Shown here one piece after another: positions 6,526 to 9,444 of a stretch of 9,444 bases of DNA. Position 1 is the first letter of the stretch, and the number at the start of each line of letters is the position of its first letter. The translations under genes were made by a program, and so were the position numbers. The notes under the pieces are model-generated. The model saw only the letters and a list, made by a program, of their open reading frames with translations. It was not told where the DNA came from and made no database searches. Origin of the DNA: Flavobacteriales bacterium (GTDB lineage: Bacteria; Bacteroidota; Bacteroidia; Flavobacteriales; Flavobacteriaceae); NCBI GenBank assembly GCA_011525065.1, contig WTIY01000262.1, positions 1 to 9,444 on the forward strand, given 5' to 3'.

Positions 6526-7181
6526 GCAAAGTCGGAAATCCATTGAATCTTTCTTTAGACTGTCTTTATCGGCCAAGTCGGCGCAGCGAAAAAGCGCCAC
6601 TACTCATCCTATTGCACGGCTATGGCAGCAACATGCACGATTTATTTAGCTTCGCGCCTTATCTCAATCCAGATTTTGCGATTGTCGCGCTTCAAGCCCC
6701 GATCCCTTTGGGCGGGCCTAGTCATGCTTGGTATTCCATTTATTTTGATCAGCCACAAGGAAAATGGAGTGACCAGCAACAGGCACGACATGCGGTGAAT
6801 GATTTGATCAATATTATCGAGATCATTAAAAAGCAGCTCAATGTGGATGAAAACAAGATTAGCCTTTTGGGGTTTAGCCAAGGCGCCATACTGAGCTATG
6901 CTGTGGCAATGACTCAAAAACGCATTGATAAGGTAGTTTGTTTAAGTGGCTATCTAAATCCCGACATTCTCCCAGATGACATTGCGCTGCACTCGTGCTC
7001 ATACAGTAAGTTTTTTATTTCTCATGGCACTCAGGATCAAGTCATCCCTGTGGATTGGGCCCGGAATACAAAAAACACCTTGTTGCAGTTAGGCTGCGAC
7101 CTCACCTACAAAGAATATCCCATAGGACACGGTGTCAGTCCTGATAACTTCGAGGCACTGAATCATTTTCTAAACACCTAA
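6522..7181 (+). CDS. Carboxylesterase/lysophospholipase-type alpha/beta hydrolase
   Basis: A 219-residue alpha/beta hydrolase of the phospholipase/carboxylesterase family (PF02230; YpfH and acyl-protein thioesterase relatives). Visible features: oxyanion-hole segment L-H-G-Y-G-S-N at 31-37, a following A-P-Y-L (45-48), A-P-I-P-L-G-G-P-S-H-A-W-Y (59-71), nucleophile elbow G117-F-S119-Q-G, catalytic Asp172 in S-H-G-T-Q-D, and catalytic His203 in Y-P-I-G-H-G-V. The triad Ser119/Asp172/His203 is complete and the length is standard for the family. No signal peptide, so it acts in the cytoplasm on small or medium-chain acyl esters or lysophospholipids; the natural substrate cannot be read from sequence. 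Last gene of the four-gene overlapping operon; no terminator hairpin is visible in the 29 bases before the convergent gene. Confidence 0.9.
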   Translation: MSKVGNPLNLSLDCLYRPSRRSEKAPLLILLHGYGSNMHDLFSFAPYLNPDFAIVALQAPIPLGGPSHAWYSIYFDQPQGKWSDQQQARHAVNDLINIIEIIKKQLNVDENKISLLGFSQGAILSYAVAMTQKRIDKVVCLSGYLNPDILPDDIALHSCSYSKFFISHGTQDQVIPVDWARNTKNTLLQLGCDLTYKEYPIGHGVSPDNFEALNHFLNT

Positions 7182-7210
7182 TTCAGGAATAAAATCAGTA
7201 AAAAAGGGCG

Positions 7211-7702
7211 TTAAGGATAGAGCACTTGGGCACGAGTCGTTAAATCCAAGTCGGCATTCTGATCAAAAAAATATTCAATCCAAATTTCACCCCATGCACG
7301 ACCATCGCTGCAGTCGGCGATGAGCCAACGATGATTTAAAAATTTAACCCGATTGACGCGCCATTCTCCATTCATTTTTCCAAATGGAACCAGGGGATTT
7401 CCTCCTTTTTGCAAATTGTACTCATAAATGCGCTCTTTGACTTGATTGGCGACCTGTTCAGGTTCCATACCCAACTGCTCAAAGTAAGTTCGGGCAGCAT
7501 CGTTGGTCAATAAATCGAAATAGGTCGCCTCTGAAAGTGCTTGGTTCAACTGGGCAATAGAATCCTTCAATGTATTGTTTTTTTCTTCGAATACTTCAAT
7601 TGTTGCGACCTGACGATCAAAAATAGTCGATTGATTCACGTACATAAACAGCAAGAGCAACAGACTAAAGAAAAATAAGTACATGTAGATTCGCGACTTC
7701 AT
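7211..7702 (-). CDS. Membrane-anchored coiled-coil protein of unknown function
   Basis: A 163-residue protein. Residues 5-22 form one strong hydrophobic helix after a K-S-R start, an N-terminal membrane anchor or uncleaved signal; there is no lipobox Cys. Residues about 35-60 are predicted coiled coil from the spacing of hydrophobic residues (V-F-E-E-K-N-N-T-L-K-D-S-I-A-Q-L). The C-terminal globular part contains P-L-V-P-F-G (103-108), a basic-hydrophobic strand R-V-N-R-V-K-F-L-N-H-R-W-L-I-A-D (114-129), and D-G-R-A-W-G-E-I-W-I-E-Y-F, ending in V-L-Y-P. I recognise this as a conserved Flavobacteriia hypothetical but know no function. Its ATG overlaps by one base the stop of the metallo-hydrolase gene (TAATG), so it is probably co-translated with it. 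The globular domain would face the periplasm if the positive-inside rule holds for K2-R4. Confidence 0.8.
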   Translation of the reverse strand: MKSRIYMYLFFFSLLLLLFMYVNQSTIFDRQVATIEVFEEKNNTLKDSIAQLNQALSEATYFDLLTNDAARTYFEQLGMEPEQVANQVKERIYEYNLQKGGNPLVPFGKMNGEWRVNRVKFLNHRWLIADCSDGRAWGEIWIEYFFDQNADLDLTTRAQVLYP

Positions 7703-8481
7703 TATAATTGTATTTTTAGTTGATCATGGGCTAAATAGACGCCATGAGGTAATTTTTTGGTGACCTCGTCATGAAAACCCATTAGATGACTGATGTGTGT
7801 CAAATAGGTGCGTTTTGGTCTCAATTCTTGAATTAAATTTAAAGCCTCTTCTAGGTTCAGATGCATTCGATGAGGCTCAAGTCTCAACGCACTCAAGACC
7901 AAAAGATCCAAATCACTTAGGGCGTCCTTTGCCCTTTGGTCTAGAGTTTTAACGTCGGTCATATAGGCCATATTGTCTATTTTAAAACCGATTATCGGCA
8001 AATTACCATGCATGGCCTCAATGGGTGTAATGTGTTTGTTCATCAAGTCGAACGGCACATAGGGATTGATGATCTGCGTGGCTATGGCAGGGGCTCCAGG
8101 GTATTTGTTAACCTGATCAAAAATATAAGGAAACCTAGTTTTGACGGCCTCTATGGTTCGTTTAGTACCATAAAGCGGTATGGCTTCTTTTTGAATAAAA
8201 TTAAATGGACGAACGTCATCGAGTCCAGCCATGTGATCGTTGTGTTCATGAGTCATTAAAACCGCATCGAGACGATCAATACCACTGGTGAGCATTTGCT
8301 GGCGGAAATCAGGCCCACAATCAACCACGACATTTGTTTGACCCCATTGAAGCAAGATGGAGACGCGAAGTCGCTTATCACGAGGATCATCACTCAAACA
8401 AACCGGGTGCTTACTGCCCACAACAGGTATTCCTTGAGAAGTACCGGTACCCAAGAAGGTCAATGAAATGGGGTGCGACAT
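7702..8481 (-). CDS. PhnP-like metallo-beta-lactamase-fold hydrolase
   Basis: A 259-residue cytoplasmic hydrolase of the PhnP-like branch of the metallo-beta-lactamase superfamily. The N terminus has the branch signature F-L-G-T-G-T-S-Q-G-I-P (9-19). Two-metal ligands: H78-x-H80-x-D82-H83 in T-H-E-H-N-D-H, H158 in A-M-H-G-N, D176 in M-T-D-V-K, and H229 or H232 in L-T-H-I-S-H. PhnP proper hydrolyses cyclic ribose phosphate in phosphonate use and carries a Cys-rich structural zinc site after the G-T-G motif; here only C28 (H-P-V-C) remains, and no phn genes are nearby, so the substrate is probably another phosphodiester. Length is normal. ATG start at 8481 lies six bases after an exact TAnnTTTG element, giving a very short leader. 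First gene of a two-gene operon. Confidence 0.9.
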   Translation of the reverse strand: MSHPISLTFLGTGTSQGIPVVGSKHPVCLSDDPRDKRLRVSILLQWGQTNVVVDCGPDFRQQMLTSGIDRLDAVLMTHEHNDHMAGLDDVRPFNFIQKEAIPLYGTKRTIEAVKTRFPYIFDQVNKYPGAPAIATQIINPYVPFDLMNKHITPIEAMHGNLPIIGFKIDNMAYMTDVKTLDQRAKDALSDLDLLVLSALRLEPHRMHLNLEEALNLIQELRPKRTYLTHISHLMGFHDEVTKKLPHGVYLAHDQLKIQL

Positions 8482-8486
8482 AGGTG

Positions 8487-8494
8487 CAAAAATA
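8487..8494 (-). promoter_or_regulatory. TATTTTTG, -7 element for the metallo-hydrolase gene
   Basis: On the minus strand TATTTTTG matches TAnnTTTG exactly and is followed by CACCT and then the ATG at 8481, so the transcript would start at or only a base or two from the start codon: a leaderless or nearly leaderless mRNA. No clear TTTG lies 19-21 bases further upstream. Confidence 0.5.
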
Positions 8495-8505
8495 GCAGTA
8501 TTTTT

Positions 8506-8535
8506 TTTGTTGGGCTGGCGTAATTAGTACCTTTG
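8506..8535 (+). promoter_or_regulatory. Complete Bacteroidota promoter (TTTG-N18-TACCTTTG)
   Basis: TTTG at 8506-8509 and TACCTTTG at 8528-8535 match both parts of the Bacteroidota sigma-ABfr consensus TTTG/TAnnTTTG with an 18-base spacer. The start codon at 8559 is 23 bases after the -7 element, leaving a short leader with AGAGAGCG before the ATG. This is the best promoter in the window and stands back to back with the minus-strand element at 8487-8494. Confidence 0.7.
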
Positions 8536-8558
8536 TTATAAACTTAGAGAGCGCAACC

Positions 8559-9444
8559 ATGCCTGACCTTCTCCCCGGTGACAAGAAATTTGAAACCATT
8601 CCTTCGATAAAAGACAAGGCGCTTCGCATTAATCTTAACGAAAATATTTACGGCACCTTTGCTGAAATTGGCGCGGGACAGGAAACTGTGCGTAATTTCT
8701 TTAGGGCCGGTGGGGCTTCAGGAACCATCGCTAAAACCATGTCGGCTTATGACAAAGATTTTAGTGATGCGATTTACGGAGTGGAACCCGAGGGGCGTTA
8801 TGTCACCGAAGCCCGACTAAAAAAAATGTTGATGCATGAGATTCACCTGATTGAGGAGCGAATTTCTCGTGACAAACATCCACGAAAAATGTTCTTTGCT
8901 TACGCCAATACGGTGGCGACCATTGACTTTGCCAAAAAATACCTGGGCCATGGATGGGTTGGCATCCGCTTTCAAACAGACCCAGCAGAAGATTACAGCG
9001 AAATCATTTTACACATTCGTTTTAAGGAAACTGAAGCTGTTCTTCAACAGCAGACCCTTGGAGTTCTGGGTGTAAATCTTATTTACGGAGCCTTTTACAA
9101 GCATGATCAGCCCAAAAAGTTACTTCGTTACCTCTACGATCACATTGATCACGACAAAATAGAAATTGATACCATTAACTTTGAGGGACCAAAGTTTGCT
9201 GATGTTGACAATCGATTGATGAGTCTTCAGTTGTTGAAAAATGGGATGACTGAGGCCGTTATTTTTGGGCCAGATGGCAATAACATCCTTCCGGCGCGGA
9301 TCCTTTATAAAAAGAATGTTTTGGCTTTAAGAGGAAGTTTCAGGCCCGTTACCAAAGTCAATATGGACATGTTTCAGCGGTCCCACGAAATGTTTTTGAG
9401 TGAAAACAAAGTGGATCCAAAAAAATCTTTGGTCATTTTTGAAA
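8559..9444 (+). CDS. Conserved soluble protein of unknown function, N-terminal part
   Basis: The first 295 codons of a gene that runs off the window end without a stop. No signal peptide or membrane helix. Family landmarks: N-I-Y-G-T-F-A-E-I-G-A-G-Q-E-T-V-R (about 29-45), G-G-A-S-G-T-I-A-K-T-M-S-A-Y-D (51-65), F-S-D-A-I-Y-G-V-E (68-76), F-A-Y-A-N-T-V-A-T-I-D-F (about 112-123), G-H-G-W-V-G-I-R-F (about 128-136), and a region beginning D-V-D-N-R-L-M-S-L-Q-L with N-G-M-T-E-A-V-I-F-G-P-D-G-N-N about 12 residues on. I recognise this as a protein family of roughly 480 residues, widespread in Bacteroidota, that databases label inconsistently, including as 'TonB-dependent receptor' or as a nucleotide adenylyltransferase. 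The sequence supports neither: it has no signal, plug or barrel features. Function unknown. The ATG is placed by the strong upstream promoter and by the conserved N terminus. Confidence 0.85.
   Translation, partial: MPDLLPGDKKFETIPSIKDKALRINLNENIYGTFAEIGAGQETVRNFFRAGGASGTIAKTMSAYDKDFSDAIYGVEPEGRYVTEARLKKMLMHEIHLIEERISRDKHPRKMFFAYANTVATIDFAKKYLGHGWVGIRFQTDPAEDYSEIILHIRFKETEAVLQQQTLGVLGVNLIYGAFYKHDQPKKLLRYLYDHIDHDKIEIDTINFEGPKFADVDNRLMSLQLLKNGMTEAVIFGPDGNNILPARILYKKNVLALRGSFRPVTKVNMDMFQRSHEMFLSENKVDPKKSLVIFE

Noticed and set aside
6271..6600. Long minus-strand open frame opposite the small membrane protein and esterase genes
   Set aside because: It is antisense to two well-supported genes, shows no recognisable motifs and has low-complexity shadow composition. 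Similar antisense frames at 1930-2181, 2753-3019, 5543-5779, 5915-6181 and 6642-6917 were rejected for the same reason.
7182..7210. Possible bidirectional terminator between the convergent esterase and coiled-coil genes
   Set aside because: No inverted repeat with a T run could be found in this short gap.
8851..9075. Short plus-strand open frame of 74 residues
   Set aside because: Out-of-frame shadow of the conserved gene that starts at 8559.
8559..9444. Calling the last gene a TonB-dependent receptor
   Set aside because: No signal peptide, TonB box, plug or beta-barrel pattern in the 295 visible residues.

Overview
The window looks like ordinary chromosomal DNA from a member of the Bacteroidota, most likely class Flavobacteriia. 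Four things point there: moderate AT-richness; several promoter-like TAnnTTTG elements just upstream of genes and few Shine-Dalgarno sequences; a lipoprotein whose acylated Cys is followed by G-S-D-D-D, the Bacteroidota surface-export type of signal; and gene families typical of that group (TIGR02757/DUF2400, stand-alone BatA-domain protein, degenerate dihydroorotase homologue, PhnP-like metallo-hydrolase with a 160-residue membrane-anchored partner). I cannot assign a genus. There are no RNA genes, CRISPR arrays, insertion sequences or clear signs of recent transfer, and no gene-free stretch longer than about 150 bases.

Layout. (1) Bases 1-816, plus strand: the last 68 codons of a TonB-dependent outer-membrane receptor, then a small surface lipoprotein, probably one operon for uptake of an unidentified ligand. 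(2) A 13-bp-stem terminator at 835-878 separates them from msrA (minus strand, 852-1373); the msrA stop codon lies inside the terminator loop. (3) Bases 1519-2939, plus: a LolD-type ABC ATPase overlapping by one base a TIGR02757 protein that may be a distant DNA-glycosylase-fold protein. (4) Bases 3019-7181, plus: four genes, each overlapping the next (BatA-domain protein, catalytically degenerate dihydroorotase homologue, small three-helix membrane protein, carboxylesterase/lysophospholipase-type hydrolase), read as one translationally coupled transcript from a TATATTTG promoter. (5) Bases 7211-8481, minus: a PhnP-like metallo-beta-lactamase-fold hydrolase overlapping a membrane-anchored coiled-coil protein. 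(6) From 8559 to the window end, plus: the first 295 codons of a conserved soluble protein of unknown function, transcribed from a promoter set back to back with that of the metallo-hydrolase.

Functionally the window mixes housekeeping and envelope tasks: outer-membrane uptake, methionine-sulfoxide repair, lipoprotein or peptide ABC transport, and several conserved but uncharacterised proteins. The most interesting items are the dihydroorotase homologue that has lost most of its metal ligands yet is intact and tightly coupled to its neighbours, the glycosylase-like Lys/Asp pattern in the TIGR02757 protein, and the lipoprotein with two DxDxDG-like loops beside the receptor. I see no new defence system, mobile element or biosynthetic cluster.
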